From assembly GCA_012861695.1 (NCBI GenBank), contig JAAOOA010000580.1:62001-126000 (forward strand): a DNA stretch of 64,000 bases. The letters are read 5' to 3'. The stretch's first letter is position 1. Each line of letters opens with the position of its first letter. The position numbers were made by a program, and so were the translations under genes. Positions 46,571 through 59,212 of the stretch are shown here, one piece after another. The DNA is from Trematomus loennbergii. Its lineage: Eukaryota; Chordata; Actinopteri; Perciformes; Nototheniidae. Under the pieces are notes generated by a model that was not told where the DNA came from, did no database searches, and worked only from the letters and a program-made list of their open reading frames with translations.

Positions 46571-48089
46571 TTTTAACATCCTAATTGTTGTTGTTTGTCA
46601 AACACAAGTCTAAATATCCGACTCACTTGGCTTCACATTTATTACGTTTCCTTAAATCTGTGTTTTATTCGTTATAAATGTTGCTAATGATGGAGCTTTA
46701 TATGAGCGTCTGAAAACGTAATCTGATTAAATGTCATTATCTTTGTCATAAATCGTTCCGAGGAGAACACAGTAGTAAACAAGGTCTTCGTAAAATTCTG
46801 TATATTTTATTGGGTGTTTGTATTAATTAATACAAGTTCATTATTAATTAAGGAAAAAGGCAAGACCAGGAACATATCTCCATAGCAACAAGACATTTTC
46901 TCTGCTGGTTGAGAGATTTAGCACATTGAAACGCCCGATCAGTGATTCCTTTTTAATCTGGAAGGTAAGAATTCTGTTCTTTTCTATGAAGTCTGAGCGC
47001 TTTGATTACAGCGAGGTGTCTGAGGGCTGGGTAAATAGGCTTGTGAGAATAGAGCGAAGTGATTGGTTAAGCTGGCGAGTGACGCCCCCGATCACTTATT
47101 GAGAGGAGAGAGTAGTAACATGGAAATAGTAAATGAATGAGTAAAGACAGTCTTCCTGGTTGAACTTGCGCTGAGCTTCATTTAGTCTCAGATCACTTCC
47201 ACATGTTCTCCATCAGCTTCGTATGGCACCTTGGACATAACACAAGAAGAACATCCTTTTTGTTTTTGAAAGACAAACCTTTATTAATGATCCAAACATT
47301 TAATTTGATCACACATCCCATCAGTAAAGTCTGTTCAATGATTTCATGATCAGTTTCACTTTATCCACACCATACATGTGTTTCATCTCAGCTATTTCAA
47401 ACAGAATCATACATGATTTCCTTATTGATTATTATCATGATAAGTTATGTTCTATAAAACATCAGAGTACCCACTTTCTATTTGGATACAACAACAACAA
47501 CAACAACAATTAGTCTGCAAAACAATAACATTTATTTCCCAAAGACTCTAAGCTATTTACAGAATAATAATGATTACTTATTGATTATGATCATGACAGT
47601 AAGTAATATCATTTTAAATAAACATTTATGATGAAATAAGTGTTATAACCATCTGGGAACTCATTGTAGTTAATTTGGGCAACAATAACATTTAATCCGT
47701 CAATAAATGTCTATTGTTTTAGAAAGTGGCCAGAATAAAATGTGTACAATAAAAGAAGCTCTGCTGCTTTCTCTCTGAAGACTCGTGCATTACAAGAGAA
47801 ACAACAACATGAATCAAAAGAAATATCCAACACATATTTAGAGCAAAGTTTACATATCAGTTCAGGTGAACAAGGATCCTCCTGAGCAGTGACAGCCTCC
47901 ATGGCTACACAGACCAGGAAGGAGCCGGAAGAAAGTCCAACATCTACAGAACAACTCATGAGAAGATGTTGAAGCCACCCATCATGTTTGATTGACAGCT
48001 GATCTCTGCACAGTGAAGACATGAACAATCAGCTCTGATGGACACACGGTGAGTTTAAGAAGTAGAAGAGTTCCTCCAATGACTTCAGG
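46571..48089 (-). other. Conserved non-coding block and TRIM copy 5 3' UTR
   Basis: Matches 4561-6104. No gene recognised. Confidence 0.5.
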
Positions 48090-49726
48090 CTATTTGAGTT
48101 TACAAAACTCAGCAGTGCTCCAAATTAATAAAGCCAAACTCCAGCATGTAGCGGCTGAGTGAATGTGGTCTGGACTCTGTGGAGGAGAGTCATGGTTTCA
48201 GAGACGCTGTAGAAGGACAGAATACCTGCTCTGTGATCCAGGTACACTCCTACTCTGGAGGACAGAGGACCTGAGACGGGAGTGTGATACTGTTGTAACG
48301 AAATGAATAACTGTTTTGGTACAATCTAAGGACCAAGATTTGTCATTGTTCCAAATAACTTCACTGCTGCTCTGCTGATATTCTTGTATGCGACTGCTAC
48401 AACTCTGTCCCTCTCCACTCCACCTCCCAGTAACAACGTCCAGTCAGACTCTCTCTACTCAGGACCTGAGATAATAAGTGAATCTGTCTGGGTGACTAGA
48501 ATAAGACTGTTGTTGTTTCATGAGTGTTGCTTTTCTGCTCCCCTCAGATAATACAGCTGTGTGTGTGCTGTGTTTGGATCCAGAGTGATCTCCTGTGAAT
48601 ATTGTAAGAACCCAGCTCTGGTGGTGGGCTCTGCTGCTGACAGTAAAACATCCACTTCAGTCGGTGAGACGTTTGTCCATTCCTCTCTCAGGACGTCCTG
48701 TAGTTTGTCTCTGACTGCTGACAGGGCCGCCGTCACGTCCTCAAAGTAGCTCAGAGGACGGATGTTGATGCTGGATGAGTGTGTAGGTTCACTGAGGGCT
48801 GACAGTGAGGGGTAGCTGTGCAGAAACTGGTTGTGATCCTCTGTGTGAGACAGCAGCTTCAGCTCAGCGTCTCTCCTCTTCAGCTCAGAGATCTCCTGCT
48901 CCAGCTTCTCCTGAAGCTCTTTGACTCGACTCACTTCTCTCTTCTGCTGGGATCTGACCTGCTGCTTCACATCAGAGCTTCTTTTCTCCATGAGACGGAT
49001 CAGCTCAGTGAACATCTTCTCACTGTCCTCCACTGCTTTATCAGCAGAGCCATTGACGGCCTCCACCTCCTGCTGAAGCAGCTTCACCTCCTTCTCTCCG
49101 TCCTGGATTCTCTGCTGGATGTTTAGTCGACTCCCCTCCAGCTCTCTCTGCCTCTCAGTCCTCTCTGCTGCAGCTGACACCGTGTCGTGGCCTTTGTGTT
49201 CGTCCACAGAGCAGAGAACAGATACACTGCTGATCAGTGCGGCAGAACAGCTTCATCACCTCGTCGTGACGAGAGCAGATGTTCTCCTGGAGCTTCTTGG
49301 AGGGCTCCACCAGCTTGTTTTTTTAAAGACAGGTAATTCATATGACTGGAGGTGTTTGTCACAGTAAGAGGCCAACACACAGACAGGACTTACAGGCTCT
49401 CAGTTTCCTCCCAGTGCAGACATCACAGGCCACATCTTCAGCTCCAGCATAGCAGAGATCAGCAGGAGCAGGTGGGGGTCCAGTCTTCTTCAGCTCCTCC
49501 ACTAAAGCTGCTAACATGGTGTTTTCAGCAGGACAGGCCTCGGTGTGAAGCTCTGCCTACACTGAGGGCAGCTGTGGATCTTCTTCTCATCCTCTCCGTC
49601 CCAGAAGCCTTTAATACACTTCATGCAGTAGCTGTGTCCACAGGAGTAGGTCACCGGATCCTTCAGTAGATCCAGACAGATGGAACAAGAAGTTTCCCGG
49701 TCCAGCTGAACTCCTTTCTGCGCCAT
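48090..49726 (-). pseudogene. TRIM copy 5, disrupted
   Basis: Start codon at 49726. The RING frame runs to about 49511 but with a break near 49690. The B-box2 end, coiled coil and PRY are open over 49207-48518 (229 codons). A 2-nt loss near 49216 is shared with copy 6. Others lie near 49520, 49380 and 48555, and several in SPRY (48300-48480). Family role as for copy 2. Confidence 0.85.
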
Positions 49727-50194
49727 TTCACCTCTCAGTAGCAGCGAGTGTGTGAGTTTCACTTCCTGAGAGCTGAAACTAGTGTGACAGGTTATCTGAA
49801 CAGCATGTGTGTGCGCAGTGAATGTGGCCTATCAGCTCTTGCTTTACCCACATGTTGGTTACACCCCTCCTCCTCAGTGTGGATCTGAAGGGGAGGAACC
49901 AGGAATACAGAGTGGAGCTGGCTGTGTCTGAGAGCAGGAAGAAGAGGGAGGGCTTATCAAACTCTGAGTCATTCAGGACGAGGAGCAGCGCTCAGACTCT
50001 GACCACACAGAGCCTCGGTTACAACCTGCTCTTCATTTGAAAAGAGCTTTTAGTTGTAAAATAAGTTGGTAAACTTACAAAATCTGAAGGAGGTTAAATA
50101 CTTGTTTCCTCCACTGTAAATGTATAGCCTCAATGTCCTGAGATAGCTGATTGATTTAATAGTTGGATGTACAGAAAGTCGTTTTTTACTGTAA
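49727..50194 (-). promoter_or_regulatory. 5' flank of TRIM copy 5
   Basis: Conserved TRIM upstream sequence with the ISRE/EICE-like site at 49755-49766. Confidence 0.5.
49755..49766 (-). promoter_or_regulatory. ISRE/EICE-like site, TRIM copy 5
   Basis: GGAAGTGAAACT on the coding strand, in the conserved position. Confidence 0.5.
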
Positions 50195-50219
50195 GTAGTA
50201 GAGTAGTAGTAGTAGTAGT

Positions 50220-50251
<32 letters not shown>

Positions 50252-50296
50252 TGTAGTAGTAGTAGTAGTAGTAGTAGAGTAGTAGTAGTAGTAGTT

Positions 50297-50349
<53 letters not shown>

Positions 50350-50464
50350 TAGAGTAGTAGTAGTAGTTGTAGTAGTAGTAGTGTAGTAGTATAGTAGTAG
50401 TAGTAGTAGTAGTAGTAGTAGCAGTAGTAGTAGTAGCTGTAGTAGTAGTAGTAGTAGTAGTAGT
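50195..50464. repeat. (AGT)n microsatellite, unit 6 left part
   Basis: AGT repeat interrupted by GAG and TGT. It is cut at 50465 by a LINE 3' end and resumes at 50917. Confidence 0.96.
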
Positions 50465-50915
50465 ACTCACCCACCAGTGTGTCCATGGAACTGCCCCTCC
50501 CTACCTCAAGGAACTCCTCACCACCCATACCTCCTTGCGGACCACCCGCTCCAGCAACTCCTACCTGCTCAAACCCCCCAGGACTAAGCTCCGTACCATG
50601 GGAGACCGGGCCTTCTGCTCGGCTGCCCCGAGTCTGTGGAACGCTCTCCCCGACCACATGAGAGCACCACAGAGCGTGGAGGCTTTTAAAAAAGGCCTCA
50701 AAACCCATCTTTTCAAAAGAGCCTTTGCCTAGACCCCTTTTACCATCCTTTTATCTTTATTTTTATTTATTTATTTTTTATTGCTTTTTATTAATTCTAC
50801 CGTGTTGTGTCATGTCTATTTATACTGTTCCTGCTCACTGCCTGTAGCACTTCGGGATTTGAATTCGAATATGAAGTGCTTTATAAATGGAACCCATTAT
50901 TATTATTATTATTAT

Positions 50916-50916
<1 letters not shown>
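50465..50916 (+). mobile_element. LINE 3' end inside the AGT microsatellite, unit 6
   Basis: Encodes the last part of a non-LTR RT protein (HGTAPPYLKELL, GDRAFCSAAPSLWNALP, SVEAFKKGLKTHLFKRAFA, stop near 50732). A 3' UTR follows and ends in an ATT repeat (about 50895-50916) that merges into AGT. It is a different LINE from the minus-strand L2 in the units. 5'-truncated and inactive. Confidence 0.82.
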
Positions 50917-51000
<84 letters not shown>

Positions 51001-51018
51001 TGTAGTTGTAGCAGTAGC

Positions 51019-51078
<60 letters not shown>

Positions 51079-51093
51079 TGTAGTAGTAGCAGC

Positions 51094-51145
<52 letters not shown>
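50917..51145. repeat. (AGT)n microsatellite, unit 6 right part
   Basis: About 230 bp of AGT with GCAG interruptions, then a TG/G run leading to element B. Confidence 0.96.
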
Positions 51146-51163
51146 TTGTGTGTGTGTGTGGGG

Positions 51164-54100
51164 CAGTGGCAGTTCTAGAACATTTTACATGGGTGGCAAA
51201 GGGGGGGCAAGAGGTCATGCCAGGGTGGCATGGGAGGGCGGACAGTACGTGGTATTTTATACTGTATACAACCTATTTATTGTTAATTCATGCCCTAACA
51301 CAAGTGTTCTTAATTCACAAGAGAAACCAGGTGTTCAGACAAACAATCGGGTGCCCTTTGAGTCCCCCAAGCTTACTTCAACAATTTTAAATGAAAGGAA
51401 ACTACAAAATGTATTTTAAAGCATTGAATTAATGGAACAGGTTGTTTTGCATTACAATGTAAAATAAATAATATATATTTTTGTTTTAAAAAAATTGGTT
51501 GTCTGAGTAGTAGACATATGTGACCTGCTCTATCGAAATCAGTCGCATTGACCCGGAGACACATTTTGAGTTGTATACACTGTTGGAAAGAGGAGATTCC
51601 TAGCTTTCTAATGATATCAGGATTGTTTTTGTACTCCAAATATTAACCAAAATATGTCACATTATATAATGACTGTCACCGAGTCATCATTTTGAGAAAA
51701 AGGCCTTCAAAGTTTCCTCTTCTCTGGAATCCATCGATCTGACTGATTATTAGCGGGCAAATTATCAAATAGTCCGGAGGGAAAATATTTCCGTTTGGAT
51801 TACTGGTCTGGGGGAAGCTCGCGAGTGTGTGTGTGTGTGTGTGTATTTTTGCGTTTGTGTATATTGTGTTTGTTTCCCGGGGAAAACACTCACGAGAAAC
51901 ACCGGCTGTTGTTATAACTGCTGTGACGTTAAATTACTCCGTTCTCCGCTTAAGTAATTATGCCGTTACAAGCTTCAAAGTTGTATTTATCATCTAAATT
52001 TGCCGAAACAAGTTTAATATTCTGAAAGCCAAGACTTTGTTTATTTGAAATCAGATGAAAACAAACTGTAACGGACCCTGCCGTGTTATCTATGATTACT
52101 ATACGCTTACATTCATAATTCAGCCGGAGGGAGGGGGGCGGCGCTGTGGAAGAGCAGATTGCGAGTGAGAGGTGCCTGTCATCTTCCCTTTACAAGCTTC
52201 ACAAATGTATTTATCGTGTGATTTTGGAAATAAAAGTTTCATATTCTGAAAGCCAGACTTTGATTATTTAAAATCAAACAAAACACCCGAAACCGAAAAA
52301 ATTGTTTTTTACGCAAATCCACGTTGATTTTGAAATGAGCCATTGCGACTTCCGACTGATTTCGATAGAGCGGGTCACATATTTGCATGTCCTCACTAAG
52401 CATTATTACATATTAATTTAATATTAAACAAATCAAAATGGCCAATCATCCCAAAATGTTGCTGCTAATATAATCATATGCTTGTCAACTTTAACTGATC
52501 AAAAGAAATTCTGAAAAAATATTTGCAATATTGACACACGTCCCTCAGTTTGTTTCAACCCCGTCACGCCATACCATTTACCCTCCTATTAAATTAAAAA
52601 TAATGGATCAGTCCATGTGTGATCTGCATTGAGGGAATTACATCACAAAAGTCTTCTGAAGAAAAGATGGCAAAGAAAGGCAAGTGTCAGTTCTTCTCTT
52701 ACCTATATTTCAGTTTTTGTATTTTCAGATTAAGATTGACAAGCTCAACATTTCAACTCTGTTATATGAATTAATAATAGTAAATAATTGTTTATTACAA
52801 AATAAACAATAGTTTTGCAAAATATTACACTTTTGTAATGTCCTTGACTTCCATGTGGTGCCATATCTTAGCTAAACAAGGTCTCATGGCTACTTTTTGT
52901 CAAAAACTTAACCCTGTTACATTTTTTCAAGGAAATTCCTAGTAATTATTTATATGTTGTGCCTGAGGTGGGAAAATGTAAGTAGTCCACTACCAGATGT
53001 TATGACCAAACATTTTGGTTTCATTTTTCAAAGATGTAAAGACCCAAAAGGCACCCGATTCAGAGAATACTCAGAATTCTGCTTACTGTAAGTACAGTAA
53101 AAGTACTTAGTTATAATGAAGTACACAAATGACATCACCCATCTCTTCAGAGAGCTAAAGGTGACCTGTGCAGCAACACATTTCAATATGTGTCAATACT
53201 AAGAGCTGCTAGATTGTGCTGCTGTGATGGAATATGTAAGGAGAATAAGAACATACCATGTGGTCCAGCTGGAGTCTCATCTGCCTCCTGATCACTGCCT
53301 CTGTCCCTCTTTCTGACACTTCATCTTATTCCTCACATACATGTCTTCTTCTTCACTAATGTCTTCATCTCCTCCTCTTCCTCCTGCTCTGACCCTCCTG
53401 GTCTCTTCAGTGAACTGTCTTTTCCTTTTCCTCTTTCTGTTCGTCCTGATCACTTCAGATATGTATTTGTGTTGTTGTTGAATAACTCCAGCTACTCTGG
53501 CCTGTAAGAGTCTACTTGTGAAAAGCACCGGTACAAATGCTTGTATAACTTTACACGTTAGGGCCATGTAGCTAATAAGTAGCATATCATAAATATAACA
53601 TCAGAAAGTATTTATCAAACGCACACAGGCAGCTGTGTTCAGACCCAGTTTTTACGGTAAAGGATGCATCCTGGTTTCATTGATCTGGCCTCATTGCTGT
53701 GATGTGTAGTTTACGTGGATTTTACCATACCGCATAGTTTAGCAAAGTGATCGATCTCCCAGCTAGCGCTGTCTGTGTAGTATTTTGTAACGTAACGTCC
53801 CAAACAGCGACTGTCTGTTAAACGCTATCAATTCAAACGGCTGCGTTTTATTAATATTTAGTTTCCAGCTCTCGTCCTTAGTAAAAACAAAACTAGTGGA
53901 AGGGGAAATGCTCCCAGGGGAAGCTGATCCACCTAGGTGCTGGGACAGCTCGCTCCCTCTCTGCAGCTCTGTGAGCCGCGGTCTGTGTGAACGCCGCTCC
54001 GCAGTTTAATGCAGGGCCGTAGCTAAGTTTTTAACGGGCCTAAAATGATATTTAAAATGATTCACTTTTAACTAATGTAATGCTTGTTTCGTTGCTTGAG

Positions 54101-54173
54101 AAGCTTGTGGAAATAGTGTAGGTTTGTTTTAGTACAGTTTTAGGGAAACAAAAGTTAGGGGGGCTGGGGGGGG
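51164..54173. mobile_element. hAT-like element B, copy 4
   Basis: Left end CAGTGGCAGTTCTAG. It carries the nested element at 51520-52378 and the empty sites for the three unit-2 insertions. As in copy 3, the right end is lost and a G run joins it to CTTTTATATAG. Confidence 0.6.
51520..52378. mobile_element. 859-bp terminal-inverted-repeat element in B copy 4
   Basis: Starts GTGACCTGCTCTATCGAAAT and ends with the inverted equivalent ending GGGTCAC. Flanks suggest a 4-bp ATAT duplication, and the empty site AGACATATTTGC is seen in other B copies. Inside is a (TG)n run near 51823-51843 and no protein frame. Superfamily not assigned. Confidence 0.75.
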
Positions 54174-54352
54174 CTTTTATATAGAAACAAATCCTTATCC
54201 TGTGCATTCACACTAAATATGAACCTGCAAACTATACACGTCCTCTTTAATTGACACCAAAATGATGATTTGTGGTTGAAACCTTCTTTTAAATCTTTTC
54301 TTTTTACCCTCCAACAGATGTGTCTCAATGGAGAAGAAGAAACCTCCGATTC

Positions 54353-55516
54353 CTTAACCTGTTCCACTCTGAGCCTGTTTTCAGGTCTCAGGCTCGAAAA
54401 TGACATTCCCAGAACAAATGACCATATCTTCCCTTCTAAAAGGGTTAAATTAATTATCTTTGTTCTCAAAGTAATGATAAACCTGTGAGTTGGATGTAGA
54501 AGTGTCAGAATCAATATAAATATTTTTATTTTAAAGAAAATTCAGATTTTACATAGTAAAAAACTGTAAATTATAGTGTCCGTCCAAAAATTATTTTTAC
54601 AGATAGTGAAAACTACCCTTGGATGATGGGTTAGTAGACTAAAAGCTTTAGGAATCCAAAGTACAACATAATAAGTACCCTGTATCAAGATTGATGCAAA
54701 ACAAGTGACATTTGACCTTTTTAGAGAGGTTTAGCCAAAACCACCCCACCTCTGAGGTGATTTGGGTGAAAATGTTTTTTTTTCCATATCTCTGGCTTCC
54801 CTTGGTCGATTTGGTTGGTTGACACACCCTTGTGACCGTTAGAGCCAATAGAATCGAAGGGGAGGCTCACACCCACACACGTTGTAAAGACAAAAGGTAG
54901 GGGCTTCGCGTATAGAAATCGAAAGCATATTGGATTAATGTCTCCTTCTGGAATTTATAAACTAAAAGCAGTTGTATTGCTTATGGATTATCAGAAATAA
55001 TTTCAAAGAAGGCACGACACATAGGACGAACCTATGGATTAACTGCAGCATCGTTTTTTTATCGTTTTAATGCCATTGAAGACCACTTTTGACCAAGGTA
55101 AGCCATATTAGCGTTTTTAGCTACTTAGCTCCACATGTTATGATGTACGCTTTCGTTTATAGCGTCGTGAATGTTTATCACTGAGTTGAGGAGGGCACCG
55201 TTAGATTCAATGTCTCCAGGACACCAAAAAGAGTGGTTGGTTGTGCATCTAGGTTAAGTAATAAGGGAGTTCTGAGTGAGTTTAAGTGCCGCATTACGTT
55301 CCATGTTTTCGCCCGTGGCTAATTCAGAGGCTGAGTGCTAGCATTGTGGGGTTTTTTTGAAAAAAAAAATTAAAAAGATAAGTTAGCTGAGTTTCTTACC
55401 GTTACATGGATATAACACATTCATAGTTTTATTCAATATTAAGATTCCTTAGACGTTGTTTCCTGCAAATGACGCGTTTATCCGCCGGTACCGGGCGGAA
55501 GGTGCGTAACAGGTTA
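54353..55516. mobile_element. piggyBac-like non-autonomous element
   Basis: Bounded by TTAA at both ends, with a short inverted repeat CCTGTT...AACAGG. TTAA targets and short inverted repeats fit piggyBac elements. The 19 bases left of the first TTAA are not in other E copies, so the site history is not simple. No transposase frame is present. Confidence 0.5.
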
Positions 55517-56131
55517 AGGCCCTGACACACCAGGCCGAAATCGTCCGTTTTTGTTCGTCGGACGACGAAGCGTGCCCTGTCGCCCAAACTCAATTTGGTG
55601 TGTCCCGCACCGTCCGCCATGACACGCCTTATTTGGCCTTTCATGGCCGACGCACAGCCGATTCAACATGTTGAATCGGCCGTGCGTCGGCCACAGGCAG
55701 TCGGACAAAGAAATCACTCTGATTGGCTGTTCAGCTAGCGAATCAGTGCATGAGAAGCGAAACGGTTGCTTGAGAATGTCTTCCACAAGCAACACTCCAA
55801 TGGCTGATAGCTCCAGTACCGCACAAAACATGTTTTCGATGAACGAGAGTGAAAATGGAACACACACGCTACTTGTTGTTTGTTTAGATCACGCAGTCTG
55901 TTCTTCTTCTCCGTCTTCCGGTTGTTGCCTCTTTTGAATGACGAATACACACTACCGCCGCCTGCTGGTAAGGAGAGTTATTGCCACTCACGCATGCGCA
56001 GTTCGTACGTGCTCGGCTGAAGTCTTTGCGGTGTGTTCCAGTGCGACACATGGCCAAGACGCAGGAGAACTCGGCGACGCAACAGTCGGCGTCGGCGAGT
56101 TCTCTGGTGACTGCTTGGTGTGTCAGGGCCT
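55517..56131. mobile_element. Harbinger-type MITE, 615 bp
   Basis: Inverted ends AGGCCCTGACACACCA, flanked by TTA at 55514-55516 and 56132-56134, as PIF/Harbinger elements make. It contains a near-perfect 48-bp palindrome at 55645-55692. The right end stops about 12 bp before the E splice-donor-like site. A truncated copy sits at the same place in unit 4. No transposase. Confidence 0.85.
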
Positions 56132-57146
56132 TTAGAGTCCATGGAGGTGAGTTCCTCCGAGGAGACGTCCCCCGCTGTGTCCCCTTCCCAGGATCCCCCC
56201 CCACAGGACCCCATCACAGAGACACCCCTACCTAACGTGATCCAGGAAACTGAACCTCCTTCTTCACTCCCTTCTCCCCTCCTCATCTCCTTCCCTCCTC
56301 TCCTCTCAGAGGACCCTCAGACCTCCACAGACCCCCTCCCTCTCCTCCCTGAAGACCCAGCAAACATAGCTCTGTTTGTGGACGTTTCTCCGAGCGCTGA
56401 CCTCCTGACCGTCCTTCCACATGTGGACGCCTCCCCCCCCCCCCTCCAGAGTTTCCTCACCCTTTCTCCACAGCAGCCCCCACCCTAAAGATCCCTCTAA
56501 GCACCACCCTCACCGGGGTCCCTGTTTGCGTCACGTTCCAGTTCTACACCCGAGAACCAGAACCAGAACCCAGAGGAGACAGCAAGTGATCCAAAGAGAC
56601 TAAGTGAAGTGTTTTGGCCGTGCTGCTTTCTGACAGAGGGTCTGTGAGGGTCTGAACGTATCTCTGATTTTAAATAAAATACATCTTTGCGGTCTGGTTA
56701 TTATGTACTTTATAACTCTATCATCTTTATTTTCCATTTCATTGTATTTTTAAAGACTTTTTTTATTGTTTAATCTATTTTATTTTCACATTTTTGTCAA
56801 TTGCTTGTCAAACCCTTTGAAGTGTATCAGAGGAGCTCTAAAAGGTGCTATATCATTGTTTTAAATGTGATAATTGGTCATAATTGTATCGTTATTTTTA
56901 CTTTACTTCCTTATTCTACCTATTTCTATTATTAAGATTTAATCATTTATTTAATCATCATTTTAATTCACTGTATTTTCACTTAAATGTTGTTTATTGT
57001 GACTTTTATTGGTTTTATTTTCAACATTTTACCACTTTGTAGCATCCTTGTGTTTGTCAATTGGTCGTCAAACACAGATTCATAAAGTATTTTTGTTATA
57101 TCATCAGTTTTATTTTCTATTTCCCAATAATTGTCGTGATCATTAT

Positions 57147-57665
57147 CCAATCCAATCCACTTTATTTCTATAGCACATTTAAAACAACAGAGTTGAACAA
57201 AGTGCTGTACATCAACAACTGTATAAAAACATAGCATACATACATAAAAAACAGACAGGACATGAAACAAATGTAAAACACGAGACACTGAAACCAGATC
57301 AGAAGCCACAGACTGAGAAAACTCTCCTACATGACGTAAACACAGTACAAAAACAGAAGTAAGGTAAAAACCCAAACCGTTATTTTATTGCAAACAATAA
57401 CATTTTAAATTGTATTCTAAAAGTGACTGGTAGCGAATGTAAAGAGGCGAGTACAGGCGTAATATGTTCACGCCTGCCTGTCCTTGTAAGGAGGTGTGCA
57501 GCAGCATTCTGGACCAGCTGTAGGCGAGATAGGGAAGCCTTGCTTACTGCAATGTACAGAGCGTTGCAGTAATCCAGTTTAGTGGATATAAAACAATGTA
57601 TTACTTTCTCAAAGTCATTCAAAGAAAGGAAAGGCTTGACCTTTGCTAAAATTCTTTATGACTTG
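57147..57665 (-). mobile_element. L2-type LINE fragment, unit 6
   Basis: The same LINE, no X, with an internal deletion near 57377 joining its 3' UTR to the RT part (57622-57380). Confidence 0.78.
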
Positions 57666-59212
57666 TTTTATTTTACACCACTTTTAACATCCTAATTGTT
57701 GTTGTTTGTCAAACACAAGTCTAAATATCCGACTCCACTTGGCTTCACATTTATTACGTTTCCTTAAATCTATGTTTATTCGTTATAAATGTTGCTAATG
57801 ATGGAGCTTTATATGAGCGTCTGAAAACGTAATCTGATTAAATGTCATTATCTTTGTCAATAAATCGTTCCGAGGAGAACACAGTAGTAAACAAGATCTT
57901 CGTAAAATTCTGTATTTTATTGGGTGTTTGTATTAATTAATACAAGTTCATTATTAATTAAGGAAAAAGGCAAGACCAGGAACATATCTCCATAGCAACA
58001 AGAAATTTTCTCTGCTGGTTTGAGAGATTTAGCACATTGAAACGCCCGATCAGTGATTCCTTTTAATCTGGAAGGTAAGAATTCTGTTCTTTTCTATGAA
58101 GTCTGAGTGCTTTGATTACAGCGAGGTGTCTGAGGGCTGGGTAAAATAGGCTTGTGAGAATAGAGCGAAGTGATTGGTTAAGCTGGGGAGTGACGCCCCC
58201 GATCACTTATTGAGAGGAGAGAGAGTAGTAACATGGAAATAGTGAATGAATGAGTAAAGAAGGTCTTCCTGGTTGAACTTGCGCTGAGCTTCATTTAGTC
58301 TCAGATCACTTCCACATGTTCTCCATCAGCTTCGTATGGCACCTTGGACATAACACAAGAAGAACATCCTTTTTGTTTTTGAAAGACAAACCTTTATTAA
58401 TTATCCAAACATTTAATTTGATCACACATCCCATCAGTAAAGTCTGTTCAATGATTTCATGATCAGTTTCACTTTATCCACACCATACATGTGTTTCATC
58501 TCAGCTATTTCAAACAGAATCACACATGATATCCTTATTGATTATTATCATGATAAGTTATGTTCTATAAAACATCAGAGTACCCACTTTCTATTGGATA
58601 ACAACAACAACAACAACAACAATTAGTCTGCAAAACAATAAATTTCATTCCCAAGCTAAGACTCTAAGCAATTTAAAACTGGATAATACATGATTCCTTA
58701 TTGATTATGATCATGACAGTAAGAATATCATTTTCAATAAACATTGCACGATGAAATAAGTGTTATAACCATCTGGGAACTCATGTGTAGTTAATTTGGG
58801 CAACAATAACATTAATCCGTCAATAAATGTCTATATGTTTTAGAAAGTGGCCAGAATAAAATGTGTACAATAAAAGAAGCTCTGCTGCTTTCTCTCTGAA
58901 GACTCGTGCATTACAAGAGAAACAACAACATGAATCAAAAGAAATATCCAAACATATTTAGAGCAAAGTTTACATATCAGTTCAGGTGAACAAGGATCCT
59001 CCTGAGCAGTGACAGCCTCCATGGCTACACAGACACAGGAAGGAGCCGGAAGAAAGTCCAACATCTACAGAACAACTCATGAGAAGATGTTGAAGCACAT
59101 CCCATCATGTTTGATTGACAGCTGATCTCTGCACAGTGAAGACATGGACAATCAGCTCTGATGGACACACGGTGAGTTTAAGAAGTAGAAGAGTTCCTCC
59201 AATGACTTCAGG
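57666..59212 (-). other. Conserved non-coding block and TRIM copy 6 3' UTR
   Basis: Matches 4561-6104. No gene recognised. CAA repeat near 58603-58622. Confidence 0.5.

Larger units (their letters stand above)
42045..49726 (-). repeat. Tandem TRIM unit 5 (closest to the basal unit)
   Basis: 7.68 kb. It has the AGT tract, E, L2 with full X, the conserved block and TRIM copy 5, and no B element. Confidence 0.87.
54305..57146 (+). other. E cassette copy 6, interrupted by two elements, and AT-rich DNA
   Basis: ATG at 54319 and ATGTGTCTCAATGGAGA match E. The cassette is then interrupted to 56134 by the piggyBac-like and Harbinger-type elements, and resumes GAGTCCATGGAG with donor GTGAGT near 56145. 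The frame 56120-56488 (122 codons) keeps the Pro-rich part and the EDPANIALFVDVSPSADLLTVL stretch in one register, unlike most copies. AT-rich DNA follows from about 56670. Confidence 0.4.

Noticed and set aside
55429..56286. Several overlapping frames on both strands of the MITE and E junction
   Set aside because: They overlap each other in opposite directions across transposon ends and do not continue into a recognisable protein.
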